Shown here piece after piece: positions 55,073 to 63,567 of a DNA stretch of 64,000 bases. Position numbers and translations under genes: made by a program. Numbering within the stretch: the first letter of the stretch is position 1; the number at the start of each line of letters is the position of its first letter. The notes beneath the pieces are model-generated. The model was not told where the DNA came from and ran no database searches. It was given only the letters and a program-made list of their open reading frames with translations. Source of the DNA: Bacillus sp. RAR_GA_16 (GTDB lineage Bacteria > Bacillota > Bacilli > Bacillales > Guptibacillaceae); assembly GCF_020165985.1 (NCBI RefSeq), contig NZ_JAIUKZ010000010.1, forward strand, positions 1-64,000, given 5' to 3'.

Positions 55073-55819
55073 TTAGTTAACATGTGTTCCTTTTTCAAGC
55101 TCCCATATTTTTTCGAAATACGGTTGCCCTTTAATAATGCGTTCACAGATTTGCTCATGTTTGGCTGACCAACCTGCTTTCACTTCTCGGTATAGCCCTT
55201 CCCACGCCTCGTCCATTTCCATGTTTTGAATCTGCACATATTTTTTCGGTTGACATTCAGTAAACCAATATCGAATCTCAGCTGAATTTCCACTTGAGTA
55301 AAGTTGATCAAGTGCCATAAACAAGAGCTGTTTTAATTGTCTTTCCTTTCGTGTCAACCCCATCATAATTTCTGGTCCTGGAGAAAGGATATGGTGCTCT
55401 TTCACCGGTTGATCCGTTTCAAATGGATAACGTGTTGCTTCAATGTCGGCAACCATTTCATAAACCGCCTTTTCCTGTCTTGGAATCACACGGCTTTTGC
55501 GAATCGGAATTTTATATCCTAATGTATCAATCACGATAACCCCTCTGCCATCCGTAGCCAGGAAGCAATATTCTAAAGGAGATCGTTCGTTATTCTTTCG
55601 AATATAGCTCTGCTGAAAGACATCACTAAGCAAACTCTCTGGAAGCTCACTTAAATCATTCTCGATATAATGATACAAAACAGACTCTACCTTAATGATA
55701 GGCACCTGATCCAAAAGTTCTATGAAATCATCTTTGCGCCACTCATGAAAATCACAAACATTATACCCATTCTCTTCACCCTCAAACCAATTCACCCAAA
55801 CATCTCGCAAATACAACAT
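55073..55819 (-). CDS. yjbA: UPF0736 family protein YjbA
   Basis: A 248-aa protein of unknown function. ATG 55819 is chosen (GAGGGG seven bases away). The family blocks visible are [19 protein letters not shown] (split [21 protein letters not shown]), [17 protein letters not shown] and IETKYPFET-like [16 protein letters not shown]. It lies next to trpS as in B. subtilis. No signal or membrane segment. Confidence 0.88.
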   Translation of the reverse strand: MLYLRDVWVNWFEGEENGYNVCDFHEWRKDDFIELLDQVPIIKVESVLYHYIENDLSELPESLLSDVFQQSYIRKNNERSPLEYCFLATDGRGVIVIDTLGYKIPIRKSRVIPRQEKAVYEMVADIEATRYPFETDQPVKEHHILSPGPEIMMGLTRKERQLKQLLFMALDQLYSSGNSAEIRYWFTECQPKKYVQIQNMEMDEAWEGLYREVKAGWSAKHEQICERIIKGQPYFEKIWELEKGTHVN

Positions 55820-55924
55820 CAAGCTACCCCTCACTTCGCTACTGTTTGTAAAAACAGTATAGTCAGGACCAAGTTAAATTATTCCATAAACACTATATTA
55901 TTAAGAAAAGATTAATAGAACACT

Positions 55925-56045
55925 GAAAAGCGGAAGTGGGCGTTTAGACACGGCAGGCACTGGAGCCTTTTCATTTGAACACGGTCTTTGTGTTCGGATG
56001 GAAAGGTGAAGTGACCGAGTGTCTGCCCACTGCAGCTGGATCTAT
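55925..56045 (+). repeat. Array unit 1 (121 bp)
   Basis: Outer stem GTGGGC/GCCCAC and AGACAC/GTGTCT; CACT/AGTG; apical stem CCTTTTCATTTGAACAC with three G-U pairs, loop GGTCTTT. Confidence 0.8.
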
Positions 56046-56166
56046 GAAAAGCGGAAGTGGGCGTTTAGGATTGACAAGCGCTGGAGGCATTTCAAAAGAA
56101 CACGGTCTTTGTGTTCATTTGAAATGGTGAAGCGATCGAGACCCTGCCCACGGCAGCTGGATCTAT
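56046..56166 (+). repeat. Array unit 2 (121 bp)
   Basis: GTGGGC/GCCCAC; CGCT/AGCG; apical CATTTCAAAAGAACAC paired with GTGTTCATTTGAAATG (one A-A mismatch). Confidence 0.8.
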
Positions 56167-56285
56167 GAAAAGCGGAGCGGGCCCGCTTAAATTCGCAGGA
56201 TGTTGGAGCCTTTTTGAATGAGACGCTTTTTGTCTCAATCAAAAAGGCGAAACAGCCGGAGGATTTGGCCCGCGCAGCTAGACAT
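56167..56285 (+). repeat. Array unit 3 (119 bp)
   Basis: CGGGCC/GGCCCG; TGTT/AACA; apical GCCTTTTTGAATGAGAC paired with GTCTCAATCAAAAAGGC (one mismatch); AAATTC/GGATTT with one G-U. Confidence 0.8.
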
Positions 56286-56406
56286 GAAAAGCGGAAGTGG
56301 GCGTTTAGGATCGACAAGCGCTGGAGGCATTTCAAAAGAACACGGTCTTTGTGTTCATTTGAAATGGTGAAGCGATCGAGACCCTGCCCACGGCAGCTGG
56401 ATCTAT
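56286..56406 (+). repeat. Array unit 4 (121 bp), near copy of unit 2
   Basis: Differs from unit 2 at one base in its first 60 (GGATTGAC versus GGATCGAC). Confidence 0.8.
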
Positions 56407-56525
56407 GAAAAGCGGAGCGGGCCCGCTTAAATCCGCAGGATGTTGGAGCCTTTTTGAATGAGACGCTTTTTGTCTCAATCAAAAAGGCGAAACAGCCGGA
56501 GGATTTGGCCCGCGCAGCTAGACAT
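56407..56525 (+). repeat. Array unit 5 (119 bp), near copy of unit 3
   Basis: Differs from unit 3 at one base (AAATTCGC versus AAATCCGC); the change turns a G-U into a G-C pair with GGATTT. Confidence 0.8.
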
Positions 56526-56645
56526 GAAAGCGGAGACGAGCGTTTAGAAACGGAGATATTGGAGCGCTTGAACTAGAACACGCCCTTTGTGTTCTGGTGA
56601 AAGTGTGAAATATCGCAGTTTCTGCGAGTCGTAGCTGGATCTCAC
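56526..56645 (+). repeat. Array unit 6 (120 bp), diverged
   Basis: AGAAAC/GTTTCT; ATATT/AATAT; apical stem GCGCTTGAACTAGAACAC paired with GTGTTCTGGTGAAAGTGT with three G-U pairs and two mismatches. Confidence 0.75.
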
Positions 56646-56680
56646 GAAAGCGGAGGTTCACTGCAATATAAATAAAAAAT
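56646..56680 (+). repeat. Array unit 7, truncated
   Basis: Begins GAAAGCGGAGG and then ends in A-rich sequence before the fabF terminator. Confidence 0.6.
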
Positions 56681-56702
56681 AACCCCTGGATATCCAGGGG
56701 TT
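56672..56702 (-). terminator. Intrinsic terminator of fabF
   Basis: A 22-base perfect palindrome (56681-56702, arms AACCCCTGGA) with an A-run at 56674-56679 that is a T-run on the minus strand. Confidence 0.9.
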
Positions 56703-56709
56703 ACATTTG

Positions 56710-57948
56710 TTACTTCTCGAATTTCTTAAACACTAGTGTCGCATTGTGACCGCCAAAACCAAGTGAGTTATTCATCACAGCAGTCACCTCTGCTTTACGT
56801 GCTTTGTTTGGCACATAGTCAAGGTCACAATTTGGATCTGCGGTTTCATAATTGATCGTTGGCGGAAGAATTCCTTCTTCTAACACCTTCGCACAAAAGA
56901 CACCTTCAACAGCACCAGCAGCTCCAAGCAAATGACCCGTCATCGACTTAGTCGAACTAACTGCAAGCTTATAGGCATGCTCTCCAAATACTGACTTAAT
57001 CGCAGCAGTTTCATATTTATCATTGTAATCTGTACTTGTTCCGTGTGCATTAATGTACCCAATATCTGATGGAGAAAGACCAGCATCATCAATGGCTTGT
57101 TTCATGGCTCTTGCGCCACCTTCTCCTTCAGGTGCAGGTTGCGTCACGTGATACGCATCACCAGTAGAACCGTAGCCTACGATTTCTGCGTAAATCTTCG
57201 CTCCGCGTTTTTCTGCAGATTCAAGGCTTTCAATAACAAGAATGCCCGCACCTTCTCCAATGACAAATCCATCACGGTTGGCATCAAATGGGCGACTTGC
57301 AGAAGCTGGATCTGGATTTGTCGAAAGTGCCTTCATCGAACCAAACCCTGCAACGCTCATGCTTGTAATGGGTGCTTCCGATCCACCGGTGATCATCACA
57401 TCCGCGTCACCACGCTGAATCACTTTAAAAGAATCACCAATTGAGTTTGTTCCTGAGGCACAGGCAGTAACCGTACACGAGTTAATTCCTTTTGCACCAA
57501 GCATGATGGACACTTGGCCTGAGGCCATATCCGGAATCATCATCGGAACGAAGAATGGACTAACGCGACGTGCACCTTTATCCATGAACGTACGGAATTG
57601 TGATTCATATGTTTCCATACCACCAATCCCTGATCCAATCCAAACGCCGACTCTATCAGCGTTCTCTTCATTAATTTTCAAACCAGCATCTTCCACTGCC
57701 ATTTGAGAAGCAGCTACTGCAAATTGTGTAAAACGGTCCATTTTCCGAACTTCTTTACGGTCCATAAATTTTTCAGGGTCAAATTCGAGTGCTTCCCCTG
57801 ATACTTTTGCTGCGAATTGATCCTTATCTAACCGACTTAAGGGATTAATTCCTGAAACACCATTCAATACGTTTGTCCATGTTTCTTCTAATGAATTGCC
57901 AAGTGGAGAAACCGTCCCCAACCCGGTAATAACAACTCTTCTCTTCAT
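56710..57948 (-). CDS. fabF: 3-oxoacyl-[acyl-carrier-protein] synthase II
   Basis: Condenses malonyl-ACP with acyl-ACP in chain elongation. The 412-aa enzyme has the catalytic Cys163 in VTACASGTN, His in [12 protein letters not shown] (about residue 303) and His in [12 protein letters not shown] (about 339), with [11 protein letters not shown] at the end. ATG 57948 follows GAGCGCTGG with a moderate ribosome site; it begins 33 bp after the fabH stop, so the two are one operon. Both are expected to be FapR-controlled. Confidence 0.97.
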   Translation of the reverse strand: MKRRVVITGLGTVSPLGNSLEETWTNVLNGVSGINPLSRLDKDQFAAKVSGEALEFDPEKFMDRKEVRKMDRFTQFAVAASQMAVEDAGLKINEENADRVGVWIGSGIGGMETYESQFRTFMDKGARRVSPFFVPMMIPDMASGQVSIMLGAKGINSCTVTACASGTNSIGDSFKVIQRGDADVMITGGSEAPITSMSVAGFGSMKALSTNPDPASASRPFDANRDGFVIGEGAGILVIESLESAEKRGAKIYAEIVGYGSTGDAYHVTQPAPEGEGGARAMKQAIDDAGLSPSDIGYINAHGTSTDYNDKYETAAIKSVFGEHAYKLAVSSTKSMTGHLLGAAGAVEGVFCAKVLEEGILPPTINYETADPNCDLDYVPNKARKAEVTAVMNNSLGFGGHNATLVFKKFEK

Positions 57949-57981
57949 TTCTACCAGCGCTCCTTTTTCAATATTACCGTT

Positions 57982-58920
57982 TTAACGTCCTAATTTGAGG
58001 GCAACCGCTCCCCAAGTTAAACCGCCTCCGAAACCTACGAGAATGACAACATCATCATCCTTTACACGACCTTCTTCCATTGCTTCTGATAATGCAATTG
58101 GAATGGTTGATGAAGATGTATTCCCATATTTTTTTACAGTGGTGGCCATTTTTTCGATTGGAAGTTCAAGTCGCTGCCTTGATGCTTCCATAATGCGAAT
58201 ATTTGCCTGGTGGGGAATTAAGAAGTCAACATCTTCCTTCGTAAGCCCCGCTTTATCAATCACGTTAATCGCTGATTGGCCCATTTGTCTAACTGCAAAC
58301 TTGAACACTTCTCTGCCGTTCATAGCCATAAAACCATTTGGCTCCTGATAGAGATGCTTGGCCCCTGCACCATCTGATCCAAGTTCAAATGAAAGAATTC
58401 CTCTTCCCTCTGTTACTGGACCAATGACTGCAGCTCCAGCGCCATCACCAAAGAGAACAGCTGTGTTTCGATCTTCCCAATCCGTAATTTTAGAAAGCTT
58501 TTCAACCCCAACTACAAGGATATTTTTATAAGTATCATTGTTAATGTACTGTCCAGCTGTAATCATGCCATACATGAAACCTGCACAAGCTGCACTTAAA
58601 TCCATAGCAGCTGCATTTGTTGCACCAAGTTTATCTTGAAGCAAACAACCGACAGATGGAAATGGATAGTCTGGAGTTACGGTCGCAACTAAAATAAGAT
58701 CTAATTCTTCCGCTTTTATATTAGCATCTTCAAGGGCTTTTTTTGAAGCTAAATAAGCCATATCCGAAGTATTCATATCATCGTCTGCAATTCTTCTCTC
58801 TTCGATTCCTGTTCGTGTGCGGATCCATTCGTCAGACGTATCAACCATTTTCTCTAGATCATGGTTCGTTAATACACGTTCTGGTACATAATGTCCTACA
58901 CCTAGTAAACCAGCGTTCAT
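57982..58920 (-). CDS. fabH: 3-oxoacyl-[acyl-carrier-protein] synthase III
   Basis: Starts fatty-acid synthesis by joining acetyl- or branched acyl-CoA to malonyl-ACP. The 312-aa protein has catalytic Cys112 in DLSAACAGF, His in [11 protein letters not shown] (about residue 238) and Asn in [14 protein letters not shown] (about 269). ATG 58920 follows AAAGGGGAAATTCAAG. A consensus FapR site and a clear -35/-10 precede it. B. subtilis fabHA occupies this position. Confidence 0.96.
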   Translation of the reverse strand: MNAGLLGVGHYVPERVLTNHDLEKMVDTSDEWIRTRTGIEERRIADDDMNTSDMAYLASKKALEDANIKAEELDLILVATVTPDYPFPSVGCLLQDKLGATNAAAMDLSAACAGFMYGMITAGQYINNDTYKNILVVGVEKLSKITDWEDRNTAVLFGDGAGAAVIGPVTEGRGILSFELGSDGAGAKHLYQEPNGFMAMNGREVFKFAVRQMGQSAINVIDKAGLTKEDVDFLIPHQANIRIMEASRQRLELPIEKMATTVKKYGNTSSSTIPIALSEAMEEGRVKDDDVVILVGFGGGLTWGAVALKLGR

Positions 58921-58966
58921 CTTGAATTTCCCCTTTATAGGATATTTTCTTACTTAAAACCAATCT

Positions 58967-58983
58967 TTAGTAGCTGGTACTAA
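58967..58983. promoter_or_regulatory. FapR operator at the fabHF promoter
   Basis: TTAGTAGCTGGTACTAA matches the FapR site TTAGTACCTGGTACTAA at 16 of 17 bases. It abuts the -10 element. Confidence 0.85.
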
Positions 58984-59011
58984 TTTTAATTCATATTGAT
59001 TTGTTTGTCTA
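58983..59011 (-). promoter_or_regulatory. fabHF promoter
   Basis: On the minus strand TAGACA and TAAAAT with a 17-base spacer; the FapR site starts at the last base of the -10. Confidence 0.75.
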
Positions 59012-59092
59012 CCTGACTGCTCCCCACACCATTTATCCATCAGACTCATAAGCTATTCATAAGTTAACTTGAAGTAAAGGAGGATAGATGAG

Positions 59093-59440
59093 ATGTATCC
59101 CTATAACCAACAACAGCCTTATTTCTATCAACAGCCTGGCTATCATCCTTATCAACAACCGCCGTTCTCAGCTTATCCGCCACCGCCATATCCATCCTAT
59201 CAGGGTCCAAGTCCATCCTATCAGGGACAAAATTTTTATCCTGGTGGGCAGCCTTACTATCCCCAACCTTATTATCAGTATGGTGGCCCCTATCAAGGAT
59301 ATCCGGGTGGGCATCCATTTATGAATCAGTTCAAAAAACAAAACGGGCAATACGACTTTCCTAAAATGATGAACACTGTTCAACAAATCACACCTATGGT
59401 GAAACAAATGGGTTCCCTGCTCAACTTATTCGTAAAATAA
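59093..59440 (+). CDS. YppG-like Pro/Tyr/Gln-rich protein
   Basis: A 115-aa protein. Residues about 1-75 are a low-complexity Pro/Tyr/Gln/Gly region (YPYNQQQPYFYQQPG and similar), followed by a conserved C-terminal part, FMNQFKKQNGQYDFPKMMNT and QMGSLLNLFVK, which fits the YppG-like family (PF14179). ATG at 59093 follows GGAGG with nine-base spacing. Spore or surface localisation is suggested by composition only. It is the only plus-strand gene of this part and has its own terminator. Confidence 0.8.
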   Translation: MYPYNQQQPYFYQQPGYHPYQQPPFSAYPPPPYPSYQGPSPSYQGQNFYPGGQPYYPQPYYQYGGPYQGYPGGHPFMNQFKKQNGQYDFPKMMNTVQQITPMVKQMGSLLNLFVK

Positions 59441-59474
59441 TCGAAAAGACGTGCCTCCACGTCTTTTCGATTTA
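59441..59474. terminator. Intrinsic terminator of the YppG-like gene
   Basis: TCGAAAAGACGTG pairs with CACGTCTTTTCGA around CCTC, then TTTA. Confidence 0.88.
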
Positions 59475-59615
59475 TTTGGAAAGAAACAACATGCTTCCTG
59501 CACTAATAAATAATAAAATGCCAGAGATGACCATTAAACTAAAACTACCGATTAAGATGCCTATCAATAAGCCACCAAGTGGGACAAACCATATCCAGAA
59601 AGCTTTACGGCCCAT
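59472..59615 (-). CDS. Small membrane protein
   Basis: A 47-aa protein starting MGRKAFWIWFVP at ATG 59615 with GGGGAG six bases ahead. Two hydrophobic segments (about residues 6-24 and 27-43) with a short Gly-rich turn between them; basic N terminus. Follows comZ on the minus strand. Function unknown. Confidence 0.7.
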   Translation of the reverse strand: MGRKAFWIWFVPLGGLLIGILIGSFSLMVISGILLFISAGSMLFLSK

Positions 59616-59627
59616 TTTGCTCTCCCC

Positions 59628-59804
59628 TTATTCCTGTGCATCCTGCTTTCCAAGCTCATAAGCATCTTCCATTGCTTTAAGAAAGAGCTGAAGCAGCGGC
59701 TGCATTTTTTCGAGATCAAGTTCAATGTCCTGTTCACCAAGCGATTGCTTCGCTTCAGGTAAATACTTCATTGCAATTTGCATAAATTTCATGTTTTGAT
59801 CCAT
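59628..59804 (-). CDS. comZ: Competence protein ComZ
   Basis: A 58-aa protein. ATG 59804 is chosen (AGGAG eight bases ahead); it starts MDQNMKFMQIAMKYLPEAKQ, and the whole protein, including PLLQLFLKAMEDAYELGKQDA, follows the ComZ pattern. ComZ is a small negative regulator of late competence genes that lies next to fabH in B. subtilis. Apart from the YppG-like and small membrane genes, the order is conserved. Confidence 0.88.
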   Translation of the reverse strand: MDQNMKFMQIAMKYLPEAKQSLGEQDIELDLEKMQPLLQLFLKAMEDAYELGKQDAQE

Positions 59805-59849
59805 TTCATTCACTCCTAATTCACTTTCGCCTAAAAGGCTCATCTTCTA

Positions 59850-60404
59850 TTATAACGACAAATACGGTGTATTGAAATGCTCCCATGCTTCTCGCTGTCC
59901 GGAAACCATTTTTAATACCATTGCAGCCTGTCCTCTATGGTAAGCTTCATGATCAATTAAATGGCTAATCACCCATTCAGGAGAATAGCGAAGCGTTTCT
60001 CCATTTATCATAATTTCCGGTCCTGGCTTACGGTATTCTACATCTGAGAGTTGGTTAAAATACGCACGTATGTAGTCACGTGCTTCAGCAAGACGAGCTA
60101 AAAACCAAGAAAGTTCTTTGTCGTCAGGTGCAACGATCACTTGCTTTTCCTGAAAATAGTACCGCTCTTTTTCTTCTTCCGTTACACTTTCACCCATAAG
60201 CGCATTTTTTACCCACCAAAGTTCAATTTGGGCAATATGAAGTAAATAGGCTCCAACTGTAGGAAAACTTGAGTATCCATAGTGAAGTTCCTGAAATTCA
60301 ATATCACTCACCATTGAAAGAAGTTTTTCTCGCGTTTCCTTTAAAGCTTGAAGGCCATGAGAGGAATCGTGTACATCATAATTACCTAGAGTTTTTTCAA
60401 TCAT
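59850..60404 (-). CDS. DinB/YfiT-family metal-binding protein
   Basis: A 184-aa four-helix-bundle protein of the DinB superfamily. The three metal-binding His positions are His57 (LLHIAQIELWW), His148 and His152-type residues in SHLIDHEAYHRGQ. Such proteins often are metal-dependent thiol S-transferases in Bacillus. A clear ribosome site (AAGGGAAG) precedes ATG 60404. Substrate unknown. Confidence 0.85.
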   Translation of the reverse strand: MIEKTLGNYDVHDSSHGLQALKETREKLLSMVSDIEFQELHYGYSSFPTVGAYLLHIAQIELWWVKNALMGESVTEEEKERYYFQEKQVIVAPDDKELSWFLARLAEARDYIRAYFNQLSDVEYRKPGPEIMINGETLRYSPEWVISHLIDHEAYHRGQAAMVLKMVSGQREAWEHFNTPYLSL

Positions 60405-60433
60405 CCAGAATCTTCCCTTCTCAGTCAGTGAAA

Positions 60434-61345
60434 TTACATCAAGTAGATTGAAGGATCAAATGCGATCATTTTTTCAGTGTGCAGACGCTGTTGGTGCAGT
60501 CCTTCTTCAATAGAAGTGATGTTGGAAAACCCAAGCTTACTTGCACATTGTTTGCTTGAAATGCCACACCTTAATTTCTTTTCTTCTTGTAAGTCTATTG
60601 AATCTCCTATACACCATTCGACTCCTCTTTGCCATTCTCCTTCTCTTCCACTTGTTAGATTGAACGTTTCTGACTGTTCACGTCTTTTGGCTGCTTGATA
60701 CATGGCATGACAAACATCTTCTACATAAACGGCATCATCATGAAAATGGATTCTTTCCTCTTCATACTTTTGTGGAAGCTTATGATGTAATAGCGCATAT
60801 TGAAAAGCATAATACGACGGTTGCCAGGGGCCATAGACAAGGGGCAGACGTAAAATTTTAACGGTTTCACCTATACGATTTAAAGCAATTCCTTCTTCTG
60901 CTGACTTTAGCTTGCCGGAATTAGAACGCGGGTGGTGTGGTGTCCTTTCCGTGATGCTTCCATAATGTGTACCAAATACTTCAGTGCTTGACACATAAAC
61001 AAGTACTTTTCCACTGGAAGCTTGCATTACTTTTCGGGTACATGTCAAACTTTCTTCCAACTTTTTTGAACCGCGATTGTCATTTAGAAGATTCGGTGTA
61101 CTAAGATGAAAAATCGTATCACATTCTCTCGTAAGATGATCCAGGGAAGCATCCTCGATTCGACTATTCATTTGTTTGTAATTCGCATTTCGAAGAAGCA
61201 TCATTTCTTTCATTTCATACTCCGCTTTCCTTCTTTTATCAACTTTCCCATCCATCACGACAACTTCTATTCCTTTGTTTAAAAGGAATTCTGTTAAATG
61301 ATACCCAATAAACCCCAAGCCACCTGTAATAAACACTTTTTTCAT
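60434..61345 (-). CDS. SDR-family NAD-dependent epimerase-like protein, active site degenerate
   Basis: A 303-aa extended SDR. The nucleotide motif TGGLGFIGYHL (about residues 7-17) and VYVSSTEVFG (about 116-125) are intact. The active-site YxxxK seen in family members as NPYSATKAS is replaced here by RSNSGKLKSAE (about 140-150), so both catalytic Tyr and Lys appear lost. The C-terminal half keeps LRLPLVYGPWQPS and YVEDVCHAMYQA. It may bind NAD and a sugar nucleotide without normal catalysis. ATG 61345 follows GAGGTGGAAAG. Confidence 0.82.
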   Translation of the reverse strand: MKKVFITGGLGFIGYHLTEFLLNKGIEVVVMDGKVDKRRKAEYEMKEMMLLRNANYKQMNSRIEDASLDHLTRECDTIFHLSTPNLLNDNRGSKKLEESLTCTRKVMQASSGKVLVYVSSTEVFGTHYGSITERTPHHPRSNSGKLKSAEEGIALNRIGETVKILRLPLVYGPWQPSYYAFQYALLHHKLPQKYEEERIHFHDDAVYVEDVCHAMYQAAKRREQSETFNLTSGREGEWQRGVEWCIGDSIDLQEEKKLRCGISSKQCASKLGFSNITSIEEGLHQQRLHTEKMIAFDPSIYLM

Positions 61346-61436
61346 CTTTCCACCTCACCTTTTTAAGAATACTTTTGGCGCATGACGTTCATTCTAATAA
61401 CGTTATTAAACGGCAGAATGAAAAGGAGGCGTTATT

Positions 61437-62624
61437 ATGAAACTTCATCACGGCCAATTATTTTGGCCAACAACTGTGACGAATGCAAGAAGTTTCCCAG
61501 AACTTACAACCACGATCACATGTGACGTGTTAATTATTGGTGGCGGTATGTCAGGATCAATTATGGCAAGAATGCTTGCAGACTATCATCTTGATACAGT
61601 CTTAATTGAAAAGAAAACAATCGGCTCTGGAAGCACTTCGGCAAACACAGGACTCCTCCAATTTTCGAATGATGCGATGCTTATCGACCTTATCGACCGG
61701 TTTGGCAAAGAAAAAGCAGTCTATTTCTATAAGCTTTGTTTGAAAGCCATTGACGAACTTGATAAATACAACGCCACTTTAAAAGACAAGACTAGCTTCA
61801 AACGAACGGATAGTTTCTATTTTGCAAGCAATGATCACGATGGTAAAAAACTAAAAAAAGAGTATGAAGCATTAAAGGAGCATGGTTTTGAGGCGAAATA
61901 TTTAGATCGTCATGCCATCGAAAATCTTTATTCTTTTAGCGCTCCATCGGGGATTTATACAAAAACGGAAGCTGAAGTGAACCCCTATCAATTTGCCCTA
62001 GCTCTTTCAAGTCATGCAGCAGATCTCGGGGTTAGCATTTTTGAACATACCGAAGTTCTTTCTCATCAATTTAATAAAAAAGATCTTATCTTTCAGACTG
62101 AAAAAGGAGAAATACGCACCAAACACGTTATCTACGCGACAGGATATGGTACGCAGGAGTTCGCCAAAACAAAAGGCGCCCTATTGGAGCGCACTTATAC
62201 GATTGCAACAGAACCGATCGACCATTTTCCAGGTTGGTACAATCAATCACTTATTTGGGAAACCGCTCGCCCTTACCATTATTTAAGAACAACAGAAGAC
62301 AGCCGAATTCTTATTGGAGGGTTGGATGCAGATTTAAACAAAGAAGAAGAGTTGAAACAGAAAGGTCAGCAGCTGTTAACGAAATTGCACGAACTGTTTC
62401 CTTCCATTAAAACGTCAATTGCCTATGAATGGAGTGCTATTTTTGGGTCAACGAAAGATGGTCTTCCGTATATCGGGAAACACCCTAAATATGACGGCGT
62501 CTACTTTATGCTTGGTTATGGTGGCAACGGTACGGTTTACAGTATGCTTGGTGCTGAAATTCTGAAGGACCTGATCTTATACGAGCACCATCCTGCTATG
62601 GATATTACAAAACTTAAGCGATAG
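61437..62624 (+). CDS. FAD-dependent oxidoreductase (DAO/PuuB-like)
   Basis: A 395-aa flavoprotein of the D-amino-acid oxidase fold. The FAD loop is VLIIGGGMSGSIMARML (about residues 31-47), followed by IEKKTIGSGSTSANTGLLQF (split IEKKTIGSG, TSANTGLLQF; the usual loop). The C-terminal substrate/FAD site is GGLDADLN and DGLPYIGKHPKYDGVYFMLGYGGNG (split DGLPYIGKHP, FMLGYGGNG). ATG 61437 follows AAAGGAGGCG. Probably oxidises an amine or amino acid; substrate unknown. Confidence 0.87.
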   Translation: MKLHHGQLFWPTTVTNARSFPELTTTITCDVLIIGGGMSGSIMARMLADYHLDTVLIEKKTIGSGSTSANTGLLQFSNDAMLIDLIDRFGKEKAVYFYKLCLKAIDELDKYNATLKDKTSFKRTDSFYFASNDHDGKKLKKEYEALKEHGFEAKYLDRHAIENLYSFSAPSGIYTKTEAEVNPYQFALALSSHAADLGVSIFEHTEVLSHQFNKKDLIFQTEKGEIRTKHVIYATGYGTQEFAKTKGALLERTYTIATEPIDHFPGWYNQSLIWETARPYHYLRTTEDSRILIGGLDADLNKEEELKQKGQQLLTKLHELFPSIKTSIAYEWSAIFGSTKDGLPYIGKHPKYDGVYFMLGYGGNGTVYSMLGAEILKDLILYEHHPAMDITKLKR

Positions 62625-62628
62625 GTTG

Positions 62629-63351
62629 CTACAGTTTTTCATACTCTTGAAAGAAACGGATCATTTTCTTACCGAGTGATTGGTAACTATCGCTTAAAAG
62701 CGCAAGCTCAATGGGGAAACCGGTCTCTCTTTGAACCCGTTCGTACGCTCGAATTTGATCTAACGAATAAGGACTCTTAAGCGAATGATGCCACACTTTA
62801 ACTGGAACGGTTGAAGTGATGATGTCCTTTTTCTCGATTTCAGATATGACTTGTTCATTTTCAATTTCATATGCTTTCGCCATTTCTTTTACTAACCTTT
62901 TATAAAAGAGCCGGTTCATTTGCTCTTGATGAACAAGACTTTTAACATCAAAACATGGATTTAATAGCGCAGCAGAACGAATGATAGGCTCACGATTTTT
63001 CAAAAAAGCACTTGCAGCAAGAACCCCCATTCCTTCGGCAACAACATGGATTTTCGAATTAAGAATTTCCTGTTTATGAACTAGTTTATAAATTCTTTCC
63101 GTCAATTTGACAGCTTTTGGGGAGCCCCAGTGCCTGCCATACAAGTTACTCGTATAAACTGTGTAACCCGCATTAAGAAAATCAGTGATCATCCCATGAC
63201 GCGTGTGATTCTGCAACCAAAAACTTGTTTCAGCATCTACAAAATGCGTTAAACCCCCAATAATAAAAACGCCAAACCCGTTAGGCCGTTCAGGGACAAG
63301 AACGATCGTCCACTCCCCGTCTAATTGATAGGCTCGTTTACGAATACACAT
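62629..63351 (-). CDS. Alpha/beta-hydrolase-like protein lacking the Ser nucleophile
   Basis: A 240-aa protein starting MCIRKRAYQLDGE at ATG 63351 (GAGGGG about five bases ahead). GVFIIGGLTHFVDAETSFW, TVYTSNLYGRHWGSP and HVVAEGMGVLAASAF follow the alpha/beta-hydrolase order. The usual GxSxG nucleophile elbow is AEGMG, with Gly in place of Ser, so normal catalysis is doubtful; DVKSLVHQEQ follows. The gene converges on the flavoprotein gene with a 4-bp gap. No close function known. Confidence 0.78.
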   Translation of the reverse strand: MCIRKRAYQLDGEWTIVLVPERPNGFGVFIIGGLTHFVDAETSFWLQNHTRHGMITDFLNAGYTVYTSNLYGRHWGSPKAVKLTERIYKLVHKQEILNSKIHVVAEGMGVLAASAFLKNREPIIRSAALLNPCFDVKSLVHQEQMNRLFYKRLVKEMAKAYEIENEQVISEIEKKDIITSTVPVKVWHHSLKSPYSLDQIRAYERVQRETGFPIELALLSDSYQSLGKKMIRFFQEYEKL

Positions 63352-63567
63352 ACTCTCCCCTCGCCCTTTTATCACTTTCTGTATAACCTATGCAAGTTGT
63401 ATATCGAAGAAAGGGTGAAGTGCCTATATACCGGGAATTTCACCTTCTTTTTTCATTCTCATAAACCTATAGAAAAGTCCCTCCACAAGTATATGTTGCC
63501 TCTTTTTTAACTATACCTTTGCATCAAGTAGGAATGAAATGGGTATGGAAAAGGAGGTGGTGATAAT

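Larger units (their letters stand above)
55925..56680 (+). repeat. Tandem array of structured about 120-bp units (6 full, 1 partial)
   Basis: A direct head-to-tail array filling the gap between yjbA and fabF (both minus strand). Each unit starts GAAAAGCGGA (units 6-7: GAAAGCGGA) and ends AGCTGGATCTAT or AGCTAGACAT. Every unit folds into the same long hairpin: an outer stem (GTGGGC/GCCCAC or CGGGCC/GGCCCG), a short stem whose two sides change together (CACT/AGTG, CGCT/AGCG, TGTT/AACA, ATATT/AATAT) flanked by constant TGGAG and G(T/C)GAA, and a 16-18 bp apical stem closed by GGTCTTT, GCTTTTT or GCCCTTT. Six of the wobble positions are G-U when read on the plus strand and A-C on the minus strand, so the plus strand is the likely functional RNA. 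I recall similar AAAGCGGA-type repeats in other Bacillaceae genomes but cannot name a family. No protein-coding sense. Confidence 0.85.

Noticed and set aside
56042-56482. Minus-strand 146-residue repetitive reading frame in the array
   Set aside because: It arises only because two units are duplicated and lacks a ribosome site; structure and base changes follow RNA pairing, not codons.
55925-56680. CRISPR array
   Set aside because: No short identical repeats with unique spacers; the units are long, structured and almost contiguous.
63410-63460. Hairpin-like sequence before TspO
   Set aside because: GGTGAA and TTCACC can pair near a T-run, but the stem is short and interrupted, with no gene ending at it.
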